This document shows, in pieces, positions 8,084 to 16,731 of a stretch of 23,482 nucleotides of DNA. The notes under the pieces were generated by a model. That model was not told where the DNA came from, did no database searches, and saw only the letters and a program-made list of their open reading frames with translations. A program made the position numbers and the translations under genes. The DNA comes from Rubrimonas sp036770645 (GTDB taxonomy: Bacteria; Pseudomonadota; Alphaproteobacteria; Rhodobacterales; Rhodobacteraceae): the NCBI GenBank assembly GCA_036770645.1, contig DAIPIU010000043.1, positions 1-23,482 on the forward strand. The letters are read 5' to 3'. Each line of letters opens with the position of its first letter. The first letter of the stretch is position 1.

Positions 8084-8993
8084 GCCCGCCGCCGGGAATT
8101 CCGGCTATGGCATGAACTGGTTGTCGGATTACGTCCGGCCCAAGATCAACTCCCTGTTCTCGCGGCGCGAGATGCCCGAGAACCTCTGGAAGAAGTGCAC
8201 CGAATGCGGGCACATGATCTTCCACCGCGAACTCGCCGAGGCGCTGCACGTCTGCCCGAACTGCGACCACCACATGCCGCTGTCGCCGCGGGCGCGCTTC
8301 AACGCCCTGTTCGACGCCGGGGCCTGGATCGAGGCCCCGCTGCCCGAGCCCATCGCCGACCCGCTGAAGTTCCGGGACCAGAAGCGCTATCCCGACCGCG
8401 TGAAGGAGGCCCGCGCGGCCACGGCCGAGCATGAGGCGATGCTGGTGGGCCATGGCGCCATCGGCGGGCTGCACACCGTCGCGGCCTGCCAGAACTTCGC
8501 CTTCATGGCCGGCAGCATGGGCCTTGCGGTGGGCGACGCGCTGGTGACCGCGGCGGAACTGGCGACCTCGGTCAACGCGCCGCTGGTGGTGTTCGCGGCC
8601 GCAGGCGGCGCGCGGATGCAGGAGGGGATCCTGTCGCTGATGCAGATGCCCCGCACCACCATCGCGGTGCAGATGCTGCGCGAGGCGCGGCTGCCCTATG
8701 TCTGCGTCCTCACCGACCCGACCACCGGGGGCGTCACCGCCTCCTACGCCATGCTGGGCGACGTGCAGATCGCCGAACCCAACGCGCTCATCTGCTTCGC
8801 CGGCCCCCGCGTCATCGAACAGACCATCCGCGAGACCCTGCCGCCGGGCTTCCAGCGCAGCGAATACCTGCTCGAACACGGCATGCTTGATCGCGTGATC
8901 CACCGCCACCATCTGCGCGACGAACTCGCCACGATCCTGCGCCTGCTGATGCGCCAGCCGCCGCGCAGCCACGGCGACCTGCCGCCGCCCTGA
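8070..8993 (+). CDS. accD: Acetyl-CoA carboxylase carboxyltransferase beta subunit
   Basis: AccD is half of the carboxyltransferase that makes malonyl-CoA for fatty acid synthesis. From ATG at 8070 the product has 307 residues. This start has GGAGGG at 8059-8064 and lies inside trpA. The ATG at 8112 would give the more usual MNWLSDYVRPKINSLF beginning but has only a distant GGGAA, so 8070 is preferred with some doubt. A four-cysteine zinc ribbon is present (Cys43, Cys46, Cys62, Cys65). The crotonase-fold core follows, with AAGGARMQEG and the oxyanion region PTTGGVTASYAMLGD. The trpA-accD-folC order is widespread in proteobacteria. Confidence 0.96.
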   Translation: MPADKPAAGNSGYGMNWLSDYVRPKINSLFSRREMPENLWKKCTECGHMIFHRELAEALHVCPNCDHHMPLSPRARFNALFDAGAWIEAPLPEPIADPLKFRDQKRYPDRVKEARAATAEHEAMLVGHGAIGGLHTVAACQNFAFMAGSMGLAVGDALVTAAELATSVNAPLVVFAAAGGARMQEGILSLMQMPRTTIAVQMLREARLPYVCVLTDPTTGGVTASYAMLGDVQIAEPNALICFAGPRVIEQTIRETLPPGFQRSEYLLEHGMLDRVIHRHHLRDELATILRLLMRQPPRSHGDLPPP

Positions 8994-9003
8994 GGGACGC
9001 GCC

Positions 9004-10311
9004 ATGGGTTTCGACACCGCCCCCGAGACCGGCTCCGATGCGATCCTCGCCCGGCTGCTGACGCTGCACCCCAAGATCATCGATCTCACGCTCGACCGCG
9101 TCCTGCGCCTGCTGGCCCGTCTGGGCCATCCCGAACGCGCCTGCCCGCCGGTCATCCATGTCGCCGGCACCAACGGCAAGGGCTCGACCCAGGCCATGCT
9201 GCGCGCGGGTCTCGAGGCGCAGGGCGCGACCGTCCACGCCTACACCTCGCCGCATCTGGCGCGCTTCCACGAACGCATCCGGGTGGCCGGCCGCCTGATC
9301 GACGAGGGCGCGCTCGCCGCCTTGCTGGCCGAATGCGAGCGCGTGAACGACGGCGCTCCGATCACCTTCTTCGAGATCACCACCGTCGCCGCCTTCCTCG
9401 CCTTCGCGCGCGCGCGCGCCGACTGGCTGCTGCTCGAGGTCGGGCTGGGCGGGCGGCTCGACGCGACCAACGTCATCGACGCGCCGCGGCTGACGGTCAT
9501 CACCCCCGTCTCCTGGGATCACGAGCAGTATCTCGGCGACACGCTGGGCAAGATCGCCTTCGAGAAGGCGGGCATCCTCAAGCCCGGCGTGCCCTGCATC
9601 GTCGGCCCCCAGACGCCGGAGGCGCTCGCGGTGATCGAGGCGCGGGCGGCCGAGGTCGGCGCGCCGCTGGTCGTGGCTGGCCGCGACTGGACGGCGCGCG
9701 CGGAAGGCGGGCGGCTTCTGTTCGAGGACGCCGCCGGACGGCTCGACCTTCCCCGCCCGAACCTGCTCGGGCCCCACCAGATCGATAATGCCGGCGCCGC
9801 CGTCGCCGCCCTGCGCGCGCTGGGCCTCGGGGACGACGCCTGCGCGGCGGCGGTCTCACGCGCCGAATGGCCGGCCCGGCTCCAGCGCCTGACGCGCGGG
9901 CCGCTGGCCGCCATCGCCGATGCCTGCGGGGCCGCGCTCTGGCTCGACGGCGGGCACAACCTCGCGGCGGGCGCGGCGGTGGCGGCGCATTTTCGCAGCG
10001 TCGCCGCGGCCGACCCCGCGCCGCTGGCGCTGGTCTGCGGCATGCTCGAAACCAAGGACGCGGCGGGCTTCCTCGCCGCCTTCGCGGGCCTCGCCGTCTC
10101 GGTCGCGACGGTGGACATCCCCGGCGCGACCGCCGGCCTGCCCGCCGCGACGCTGGCCGAGGCCGGCGCCCGCTCGGGCCTGCGCGCGGCGCCGCACCCC
10201 GACCTCCCGGCCGCCCTGCGCGCCGCCGTCCGCGATGCGGGGCCGGGCGGGCGGGCGCTGATCTGCGGGTCGCTCTACCTCGCCGGGGCGGTGCTGCGCG
10301 AAAACGGTTGA
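9004..10311 (+). CDS. folC: Dihydrofolate synthase / folylpolyglutamate synthase
   Basis: FolC joins glutamate to dihydropteroate and extends folate polyglutamate chains using ATP. The product has 435 residues from ATG at 9004, ten bases after accD, with GAGGGA at 8992-8997. Mur-ligase-type motifs are present: the P-loop GTNGKGS at 55-61, YTSPHLARFHERI, a LEVGLGGRLDATN segment, SWDHEQYLGDTLGKIAFEKAGILKPG with the metal-binding His, and the C-terminal-domain LDGGHN. It is the last gene of the rightward operon and converges on trxA. Confidence 0.95.
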   Translation: MGFDTAPETGSDAILARLLTLHPKIIDLTLDRVLRLLARLGHPERACPPVIHVAGTNGKGSTQAMLRAGLEAQGATVHAYTSPHLARFHERIRVAGRLIDEGALAALLAECERVNDGAPITFFEITTVAAFLAFARARADWLLLEVGLGGRLDATNVIDAPRLTVITPVSWDHEQYLGDTLGKIAFEKAGILKPGVPCIVGPQTPEALAVIEARAAEVGAPLVVAGRDWTARAEGGRLLFEDAAGRLDLPRPNLLGPHQIDNAGAAVAALRALGLGDDACAAAVSRAEWPARLQRLTRGPLAAIADACGAALWLDGGHNLAAGAAVAAHFRSVAAADPAPLALVCGMLETKDAAGFLAAFAGLAVSVATVDIPGATAGLPAATLAEAGARSGLRAAPHPDLPAALRAAVRDAGPGGRALICGSLYLAGAVLRENG

Positions 10312-10376
10312 CCGCGCCCGGACCGCACCGAAACGCGTTCCATGACCCAGGCCGAGGGGTTGGCATGGAGAGGGTC

Positions 10377-10402
10377 GGGGGCACGCCGCCGGGCGCGCCC
10401 CC
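10377..10402. terminator. Hairpin between convergent folC and trxA
   Basis: GGGGGCACGCC (10377-10387) pairs with GGCGCGCCCCC (10392-10402), leaving a four-base loop. The stem is 11 bp with one A-C mismatch. It lies in the 103-base gap between two converging genes, where a bidirectional terminator is expected. No U-tract follows on either strand, so it is a candidate only. Confidence 0.45.
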
Positions 10403-10414
10403 TGTGCCGGGCCG

Positions 10415-10735
10415 TCAGACCTGCTCGGCGATCCAGCTCGCGATGGCGGTCTTCGGCGCCGCCCCGACCTTGGTCGCCGCGACCTGACCGTTCTTGAACA
10501 GCATCAGCGTCGGGATCCCGCGCACGCCGTACTTCGACGGCGCGTGCGGATTGTCGTCGATGTTGATCTTCACGATCTTGACCTTCCCTGCCATCTCGGC
10601 GGCGATGGTCTCCAGCGCCGGGCCGATCTGCTTGCAGGGTCCGCACCATTCGGCCCAGAAATCCACGACGACGGGGGTTTCGGACTTCAGCACGTCCGAG
10701 TCGAAACTCGCGTCGGTCACCGCGACGGTGGACAT
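10415..10735 (-). CDS. trxA: Thioredoxin
   Basis: This small cytosolic dithiol-disulfide oxidoreductase has 106 residues from the ATG at 10735. That start is preceded by AAGGAAGGA, which itself lies inside an upstream ATG codon run, so the longer 112-residue reading is rejected. The active site WCGPC is at residues 30-34, the buried Asp in VVVDFWAEW, and cis-Pro in GIPTLMLFKNG. Length and motifs are those of canonical Trx1. It lies 47 bases downstream of addA on the same strand and is the last gene of the leftward cluster. A trxA next to addA is common in Rhodobacterales and does not imply a shared function. Confidence 0.96.
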   Translation of the reverse strand: MSTVAVTDASFDSDVLKSETPVVVDFWAEWCGPCKQIGPALETIAAEMAGKVKIVKINIDDNPHAPSKYGVRGIPTLMLFKNGQVAATKVGAAPKTAIASWIAEQV

Positions 10736-10782
10736 GGCGCATCCTTCCTTCATGGCGGCGCGCTGGCCGCGGAGAGCCGAAG

Positions 10783-13700
10783 CTAGGAACGCGCCGCCCC
10801 GCGGTCAAGAAGGCCCCCCTCCGCCGCCATCCGCTCCAGCGCTGCATCCAGCGCCGCGTCGGGCAGCGCCATCAGCCGGCGCGTCGCGGTCCACAGAAGC
10901 GACAGCTCGATCCGCCGCCCGGGGTAGAGCGCGCGCAGGCCTTCGCGATACGCCGCCATCTGGCGCAGGTAACCCTCTGGAACATCGCCGATATCCGCAG
11001 GCGGCGCGGCGTCGGTCTTGAAGTCGACGGCGCGCACCGCCTCCGGCCCCACCGCCATCCGGTCCACGCGCCCCGTCACCCGGTCGCCCCGCCCCAGCCC
11101 CAGCAGCGCCCCCGACAGAGACAGCGCCGCCTCCGCCAGCGCCCCGGGGGCGAAGAACGCCTCGGCCCCCGCCGCCTCCATCGCCCCCAGCGCCTCGGCG
11201 GCCATCGCGGCGCGCTCCTCCGCCCCCGCCCAGGGCGCCAGCCGCGCCAGCAGCGCCCCGGCCCGCGCCGCGCGCGCTTCCGCCGGCCAGTCCGGCGCGC
11301 GTTCCAGCACGGCATGGATCGCGGTGCCCCGGTCGCGCGCCCGCTCGGCCCCCGCACCCGTGCCGCCCGCGCCCGTGCCGCCCGCGCCTATCCCGTCCGC
11401 GACCTGGGCCTCGCCCTTCAGGGCGCTGGCGGCCAGCCGCCGCACGGCCGCGGGGGGCGGCGGCAAGGGCGTCGGCGGCGTGTCGTCATGGCTCGCCGGG
11501 ATGTCCCCGGCCGTCGTGGCCGCATCGCCCGGCGCCGCCGTCGCGGCGGGATCGGCCCCGAGATCCTCGACCCGCAGCATCTCGCCCGCCGGCCCGTCGG
11601 CGCGCACGGCCTTCGCGGCCTCCATCCCCGCCTGCGCCAGCGCATGCCAGGTCGGCGTCCGGTCCGGGTCGGCGTCCTCGCGGGGCGGTTCCCCGGCCCC
11701 GCACAGCACCAGCCAGCGCTTCGCCCGTGTCATCGCGACATACAGCAGCCGCCGCCCCTCCTCGACGTCGCGCCGCCTCGCATCCTCCTGCGCGGCGCGG
11801 ATCGCCGCCGGCGCCTCGGCCTTCGGCATCGACCAGACCGCGAAGGGGCCCTGCGCATCCGCCATCGCCAGCACCGCGCCCTCGGGGCCGCGCACCCGCG
11901 TCGCCATGTCGGGCACCACGACCACCGGCGCCTCCAGCCCCTTGGCGCCATGGATCGTCATCACCCGCACCGCCCCCGCGCCCTTGGGGTCGCCCTTGTC
12001 CATCTCGCGCTTGATCTCGGCCCCGCTGCGCGCCAGCCAGTCGAGGAAGCCCTCGAGGCTGGGCGTGCGCGCCGTCTCGTAGGCCAGCGCCCGGCTCAGC
12101 AGCTCATCCACCCCGTCCTCGGCCTCGGCCCCCAGCCGGCCGATCAGGCTGGCGCGCCCGCCATCCTCGGCCAGCGCGCGGTCGAGGAATTCGTAGGGGC
12201 GCAGGAAGTCCGCCCGCCGGCGCGCCCGCTCGATCAGCGCCACCGCGTCGGCGACCGCCGGGCCCTCCGCGCCGGCCCGCGCCTGCAGCGCGGCCCAGAG
12301 CGTGCCGTCGCGCCCATGGGCCACGCGCAGCAGCGCCTCCTCCGACAGCCCGCACAGCGGCGAGCGCAGCAGCGCCGCCAGCGTCAGGTCGTCCTCGGGC
12401 GTCAGCGCCACGCGCGCCAGCGCCAGCAGGTCGCGCACCGCCAGTTCGCGCGCGACCGCGATGCGGTCCGAGCCCGCGACGGGTACCCCCAGCCGCTTGA
12501 GGCCCCGCACGATGCCCTGCGCGAGGCGGTCGCGCTTGCGCACCAGCACCAGCACGTCGCCCGGGCGCACCGGCGCGCCGCCGCCGGGCAGCCGCTCCTC
12601 GCGCACCCAGCGCGCGATCTCGCCGGCCAGCATCCCGGCCAGCCGCAGGCGCGGGTCGCCCGGGGGGGGGGCGTCCAGCGGCTTGTCCCAGGGCGGTTCG
12701 GGTGCTGCCTCCTCCTTGCCGACCAGCGGCCAGAGGTCCACGCGGCCGGGAACTTCCGGGAAGGCCGGCGCATGGGCCGGTGCCTCGCCCGCGGCGTTCA
12801 GCCCCGCGGGGTCGGCCGCGAAAACGCTGTCCACGACGCGCAGGATCGCGGGCGAGGATCGGAAGGAGACAACAAGATCATAGCGTTGCACAGGGGCCGC
12901 GCCGCCCTGCAGCGCCTCGGCGAACACCCGGGCATTGTCGGCGAACAGCCGCGGCGCCGCCCCCTGGAAGCTGTAGATCGACTGCTTCTCGTCGCCCACC
13001 ACGAACAGGGTGCGGCGGCGGCCCGTGGGGTCGCCGAACTCGGCCGTCAACGCCCGGATGGCGTCCCATTGCGCGGGGCTGGTGTCCTGCGCCTCGTCCA
13101 CCAGCAGGTGGTCCAGGCCGCCGTCGAGCTTCCACAGCGCCCAGGCCCCGTCGGCCGGGTCGGCCAGCAGCCGCGCGGTCGCCTCGATGAGGTCGTCGTA
13201 GTCGAGCGCCCCGGCCGCGTGCTTCTCCGCCGCATAGGCGTCGAGGAACGCGCCGGCGAAGCGGTTCAGCGCGATGGCCCGCCGCGCGCCCCCGATCGCC
13301 GCCGCCCGTTCGGCGGCGGCCTCGAAGCCCTCGGACAGCGCCTCGAGCATGGGGCGGATCCACGGATGCGCGGCATGGCTGGCCGCGGTCGGCACGCGGC
13401 TCAGCTTGCGCGGTCCGGCGGATGTGCGCAGCACCGCGCGCAGGCCGTCCAGCAAGCCGGCCGCGTCCGGGGCGGCCGCCGCCCGCGCAAGGGGGACGGC
13501 AAGCTTCGCGTCGTTGCTCGATCCCCCCGCGAGCGCCCGCGCCGCCGCGTCCAGTCGCGAACGGTCCACCCCGTCGAGGAACCCCGCAAGCGGTTCGGCG
13601 TCCAGCCCGTCGGGTCGCACCCCGAAGGCCGCGGCCAGCCGCGCGGGCGTCGGGCGGCCGGCGAACAGCGACCGGCGCGACAGCACGGCGCGGATCAGCC

Positions 13701-14286
13701 CGTCCAGCCCCTCGTCGGTCAGGCTGTCGGCCGCCGCGTCGAAGGCGTCGTCGCCCCCGGCCTCGGCGACCTGCGCCAGCCTTTCGCGCGCCCGCGCCGC
13801 CAGCGCGTCGCGCGCGGGATCGTCGAGCATGGCGAAGTCGGGCGAAACGCCGGCCTCGAGCGGAAAGCGCCGCAGCGCGCCCTCGCAGAAGGCGTGGATG
13901 GTGCCGATCCGCAGGCCCCCCGGCGTCTCGAGCGCCTTGGCGAACAGCCGCCGCGCCTGCGCCAGCGCTGCCGCATCGACGGCCGGCGCCTCGGCGCCCG
14001 CGTCGCGGGTCAGCCCCCGCAGCGCCGCGGCCAGCGCCTCGTCCTCCATCAGCGCCCAGCGGCCCAGCATCGCCTCCAGCCGCTCGGCCATCTCGGCCGC
14101 CGCGGCGCGGGTGTAGGTGAGGCAGCGGATGCGCGACGGATCCGCGCCCTGAAGCAGCAGGCGCGCGACCCGGTCGGTCAGCACGCGCGTCTTGCCCGAG
14201 CCGGCATTGGCCGACAGCCAGACCGAGACCGCCGGGTCGGCGGCGCGGGCCTGGTCGCGGCTGGCGCGGGCGACGGCGTCGCTCAT
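10783..14286 (-). CDS. addA: AddA: UvrD-type helicase with C-terminal RecB-like nuclease
   Basis: AddA is the helicase-nuclease subunit of the AddAB complex, which processes double-strand breaks for RecA loading. The product has 1167 residues from ATG at 14286, which overlaps the upstream stop (ATGA). Superfamily 1 motifs in order are Walker A ANAGSGKT at 26-33, LLVDEAQDTSPAQW (395-407), VGDEKQSIYSFQGA (430-443), VVSFRSSP (472-479), VRVMTIHGAKGLE (773-785) and RLLYVAMTRAKRW (846-858). The nuclease domain follows a Gly/Thr/Ala linker: His991, GRVDR with Asp1075, DFKT with Asp1088 and Lys1090, and YLRQMAAY. So the gene is intact. addB, normally just upstream, is missing. A ten-base G run crosses codons for DAPPPG (about 538-543). 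Confidence 0.95.
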   Translation of the reverse strand: MSDAVARASRDQARAADPAVSVWLSANAGSGKTRVLTDRVARLLLQGADPSRIRCLTYTRAAAAEMAERLEAMLGRWALMEDEALAAALRGLTRDAGAEAPAVDAAALAQARRLFAKALETPGGLRIGTIHAFCEGALRRFPLEAGVSPDFAMLDDPARDALAARARERLAQVAEAGGDDAFDAAADSLTDEGLDGLIRAVLSRRSLFAGRPTPARLAAAFGVRPDGLDAEPLAGFLDGVDRSRLDAAARALAGGSSNDAKLAVPLARAAAAPDAAGLLDGLRAVLRTSAGPRKLSRVPTAASHAAHPWIRPMLEALSEGFEAAAERAAAIGGARRAIALNRFAGAFLDAYAAEKHAAGALDYDDLIEATARLLADPADGAWALWKLDGGLDHLLVDEAQDTSPAQWDAIRALTAEFGDPTGRRRTLFVVGDEKQSIYSFQGAAPRLFADNARVFAEALQGGAAPVQRYDLVVSFRSSPAILRVVDSVFAADPAGLNAAGEAPAHAPAFPEVPGRVDLWPLVGKEEAAPEPPWDKPLDAPPPGDPRLRLAGMLAGEIARWVREERLPGGGAPVRPGDVLVLVRKRDRLAQGIVRGLKRLGVPVAGSDRIAVARELAVRDLLALARVALTPEDDLTLAALLRSPLCGLSEEALLRVAHGRDGTLWAALQARAGAEGPAVADAVALIERARRRADFLRPYEFLDRALAEDGGRASLIGRLGAEAEDGVDELLSRALAYETARTPSLEGFLDWLARSGAEIKREMDKGDPKGAGAVRVMTIHGAKGLEAPVVVVPDMATRVRGPEGAVLAMADAQGPFAVWSMPKAEAPAAIRAAQEDARRRDVEEGRRLLYVAMTRAKRWLVLCGAGEPPREDADPDRTPTWHALAQAGMEAAKAVRADGPAGEMLRVEDLGADPAATAAPGDAATTAGDIPASHDDTPPTPLPPPPAAVRRLAASALKGEAQVADGIGAGGTGAGGTGAGAERARDRGTAIHAVLERAPDWPAEARAARAGALLARLAPWAGAEERAAMAAEALGAMEAAGAEAFFAPGALAEAALSLSGALLGLGRGDRVTGRVDRMAVGPEAVRAVDFKTDAAPPADIGDVPEGYLRQMAAYREGLRALYPGRRIELSLLWTATRRLMALPDAALDAALERMAAEGGLLDRGAARS
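11353..11397 (-). repeat. Three 15-bp tandem units in addA linker
   Basis: Units at 11353-11367, 11368-11382 and 11383-11397 (the third diverged) encode repeating Gly-Thr/Ile-Gly-Ala-Gly. They fall in the spacer between helicase and nuclease domains of AddA (about residues 966-980), where length change would be tolerated. Confidence 0.75.
12662..12671 (+). repeat. G10 homopolymer tract inside addA
   Basis: Ten consecutive G on the + strand (ten C in the addA mRNA sense) span the codons for Ala-Pro-Pro-Pro. The frame is intact as given. A gain or loss of one base would truncate AddA before motif V and the nuclease domain. It is the longest homopolymer I noticed in the window. Confidence 0.9.
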
Positions 14287-15071
14287 GGCCCGGCCGCCCC
14301 TGTTCCGGCCTCCCGCAGCGCCGCCTCGGCCGCCGCCAGGCCCGCGGGCGTGCCGACATCGACCCAGCCGCCGCGGTGGAGCGCGGCGAACAGCCGCCCG
14401 CGCGCGAGCAGCCGGTCCCAGACCAGATTGGTCGAGAACGCGCCCTCGGGCGTGTCCGCGAAGGCCGCCGGCGCGATGATCTGCGCGCCGGTGTAGACGA
14501 AGGGGGCCAGAGCCGCCGCCCCGCGCCGGACGGGCCGCCCGTCGCGGCCGAGGTCGAAATCGCCCGGCCGCGTGTAGCCCCGCGCGTCCTCGCGCGCGAC
14601 CAGCAGCAACAGCGCGTCCATGCGAGCGGGATCCCAGGCCGCCGCGAGCGCGGCGCAGGGCTCGGCCCCGGTCCAGACCGCATCGGCGTTCAGGGCGAAG
14701 AACGGCGCCGGCCCCAGCAGCGGCAGCGCCCTGCGGATGCCCCCGCCGGTTTCCAGCAGCAGCCCGCTCTCGTCCGAGATCGCCACGGGCGGCGCGGCGC
14801 GCGCCGCGAGATGGGCGCGCATGGCCGGGGCGAAATGGTGGATGTTGACCACCACGCGCCGCGCGCCCCCCGCTGTCGCCGCGTCGATGGCGCGGTCGAG
14901 CAGCGTGCGGCCGCCGACCCGCAGCAGCGCCTTCGGCCGGTCGTCGGTCAGCGGACGCATCCTGGTGCCGAGGCCGGCGGCCAGCACCATCGCGACGGCC
15001 GGCGGCGCGGCAGCCTCCCCGGCGCCGCGGACCCCGGGCCTTGCGCCGTCGCACCCTGCGGCGCCCGTCAT
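14283..15071 (-). CDS. murU: MurU-like sugar-1-phosphate nucleotidyltransferase
   Basis: The product has 262 residues from ATG at 15071, overlapping the tsaE-amgK stop (ATGA) and preceded by GGAGGG. An internal ATG at 14990 would remove a 27-residue, probably disordered, extension and cannot be excluded. The nucleotide-binding signature AAGLGTRMRPLTDDRPKALL is at 31-50, the metal-binding Asp lies in FFALNADAVW, and GGWVDVGTP is near the end. In Pseudomonas MurU makes UDP-MurNAc from MurNAc-1-phosphate, the step after AmgK. The adjacent AmgK-like domain supports that job here, although the substrate cannot be proven from sequence. It directly abuts addA. Confidence 0.82.
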   Translation of the reverse strand: MTGAAGCDGARPGVRGAGEAAAPPAVAMVLAAGLGTRMRPLTDDRPKALLRVGGRTLLDRAIDAATAGGARRVVVNIHHFAPAMRAHLAARAAPPVAISDESGLLLETGGGIRRALPLLGPAPFFALNADAVWTGAEPCAALAAAWDPARMDALLLLVAREDARGYTRPGDFDLGRDGRPVRRGAAALAPFVYTGAQIIAPAAFADTPEGAFSTNLVWDRLLARGRLFAALHRGGWVDVGTPAGLAAAEAALREAGTGAAGP

Positions 15072-16729
15072 GCGCCCTCCGCCGCGCCTCGCGCGCCGCG
15101 CGCGGCGCGCACCCGCGCCAGCGCCTGCGGCGAGGGCGCGGGGATGTGCCGGTCGACGAAGGCGCGCAGGGCCGACAAGCCGGGATGCGAGAGATCGCCC
15201 GCGAGATGGCCCCAGACCCGCGGGATGAGGTCCAGATAGGCCGGCTTGCCGTCGCGCAGCCACAGCCGGGCGAAGATGCCGAGGATCTTGAGGTTGCGCT
15301 GGGCGGCCAGCGCCGCGGCGTCGGCAGCGAAGGCCGCCGCGTCGAAGCCCGGGTCGCGGTCCCGCGCGGCGGCGGCGAATCGCGCCCAGGTCGCCGCGTG
15401 CAGCGCCGGCTCGACGTCGCGCCGCGCATCCTCGAGCAGCGAGATCGGGTCGTAGGCCGGATGCCCGGCCAGCGCGTCCTGATAGTCGAGCAGCCCCACC
15501 CGCGCGACGCCCCGCCGCTGCGGCAGCCAGATCAGGTTTTCGGCGTGGAAGTCGCGCAGCGCCAGCGCCCGCCGGTCGGCGGCGGGCCGGGCGCAGGCGT
15601 CGGCCAGCCGCGCGTCGAATTCGGCCGCCGCATCCGCGGACAGGGCTTCCCCGGCCGCCGGGGTCCACCAGTCGACGGCCAGCCGCGCCTCGCGCAGCAG
15701 CGTCGCGGCATCGTAGGGCGGTATCGGATGCGAAAAGCCCGGGGCGGTCGCGACCGCGGGCGGCGGGGCCGACTGCAGCGCCGCCAGCGCGTCGGCGGCG
15801 GCGGCGTAGAGCGCGGGCGCGGCCCCGGGGTCGTCGGCGCAGACGCGGGCGAACAGCGCGTCGCCCAGATCCTCGAGCAGCAGCAGCCCCGCCCCGGCAT
15901 CGGCGTCAAGGATCTCGGGCGCGCTGAAGCCCCGGTCGCGCAGCCATCCGGTCAGGGCGGCGAAGGGGCGCACATCCTCGCCGGAGGCCGGATCCGCGTC
16001 CATCAGCACGGCACGCCGTCCGTCGTCCCGCGTCAGCCGCCAGTAGCGCCGGGGCGAGGCATCGCCCGCCAGCGCCGCGCGCGCCGCCCCCGCCCAGGGC
16101 CCGCGCGCCGCGAAGGCGTCGAGCGCCGCGAGCCTGTCCCGCCCGCCGTCCGCGTCCGGCGCGCCCCCGCCCAGCCTGCGCGCCGCCGCGCCCTGCGGCG
16201 GGCGCCCGCCCAACGCTGCGGCGCCTGCGGGCGCGAGGGCCGATGCGGCCCGCGCGGCCTCGATCGCCCGCGCCCAGCCGTCGCCGTGCGGAACGAGGGT
16301 CAGCGCGCGCCCGTCGCCGGCGAAGGCGAGCCGCGCCTCCAGCGCCCGCGCCGGCCGCAGCGCGCCGAGCCGCTCGGGCCATTCGATCAGGCAGACCGCG
16401 CGCTGAAGCGCGTCGTCCAGCCCGAGCTCGGCGGCCTCGGACGGGTCGGAGAGGCGGTAGAGGTCGGCGTGCCAGATCTCGGCGTCGCCGGCCTCGTAGA
16501 CCTGCGCCAGGGTCCATGTCGGCGAGGGGATGTGCGCCGCGGCGCCGGCCGGGCCGAGCCGGGCGCGGATCGCGGCGCGGGCCAGCGCCGACTTGCCTGC
16601 CCCGAGCGGTCCCGAGAGCAACAGCGCATCGCCCGGGCGCAGCGCGAGCCCGAGCGCCGCGCCGACCCTGTCGGTCGCCGCGGCGTCGGGCAGGGACAGT
16701 GCGGGGGATGGGGCACCGGGCGCTTGCAT
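15068..16729 (-). CDS. TsaE - AmgK-like phosphotransferase fusion
   Basis: The product has 553 residues from ATG at 16729 and contains two domains. Residues about 10-155 are TsaE, the ATPase of the tRNA t6A37 threonylcarbamoyl complex: Walker A GPLGAGKS at 40-47, PSPTWTL, HADLYRL at 87-93, and IEWPERLG at 115-122. An Ala/Gly-rich linker (about 160-200) leads to an aminoglycoside-phosphotransferase fold (about 200-545). This has GDASPRRYWRL at 222-232, the catalytic loop LRDFHAENLIWLP (391-403) and metal-binding LLDYQDAL (413-420), as in the MurNAc/GlcNAc anomeric kinase AmgK. AmgK plus the next gene, murU, would salvage peptidoglycan MurNAc to UDP-MurNAc. The fusion of two unrelated functions is known in annotated Rhodobacterales. 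No ribosome site is exposed before the ATG; a perfect hairpin lies there instead. Confidence 0.88.
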   Translation of the reverse strand: MQAPGAPSPALSLPDAAATDRVGAALGLALRPGDALLLSGPLGAGKSALARAAIRARLGPAGAAAHIPSPTWTLAQVYEAGDAEIWHADLYRLSDPSEAAELGLDDALQRAVCLIEWPERLGALRPARALEARLAFAGDGRALTLVPHGDGWARAIEAARAASALAPAGAAALGGRPPQGAAARRLGGGAPDADGGRDRLAALDAFAARGPWAGAARAALAGDASPRRYWRLTRDDGRRAVLMDADPASGEDVRPFAALTGWLRDRGFSAPEILDADAGAGLLLLEDLGDALFARVCADDPGAAPALYAAAADALAALQSAPPPAVATAPGFSHPIPPYDAATLLREARLAVDWWTPAAGEALSADAAAEFDARLADACARPAADRRALALRDFHAENLIWLPQRRGVARVGLLDYQDALAGHPAYDPISLLEDARRDVEPALHAATWARFAAAARDRDPGFDAAAFAADAAALAAQRNLKILGIFARLWLRDGKPAYLDLIPRVWGHLAGDLSHPGLSALRAFVDRHIPAPSPQALARVRAARGARGAAEGA

Positions 16730-16731
16730 GG

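Noticed and set aside
11314..14496. A 1060-codon open frame on the + strand opposite addA
   Set aside because: Its translation is Arg/Gly/Ala-rich with no domain. Long antisense open frames are expected at this GC content, and addA on the other strand has all family motifs.
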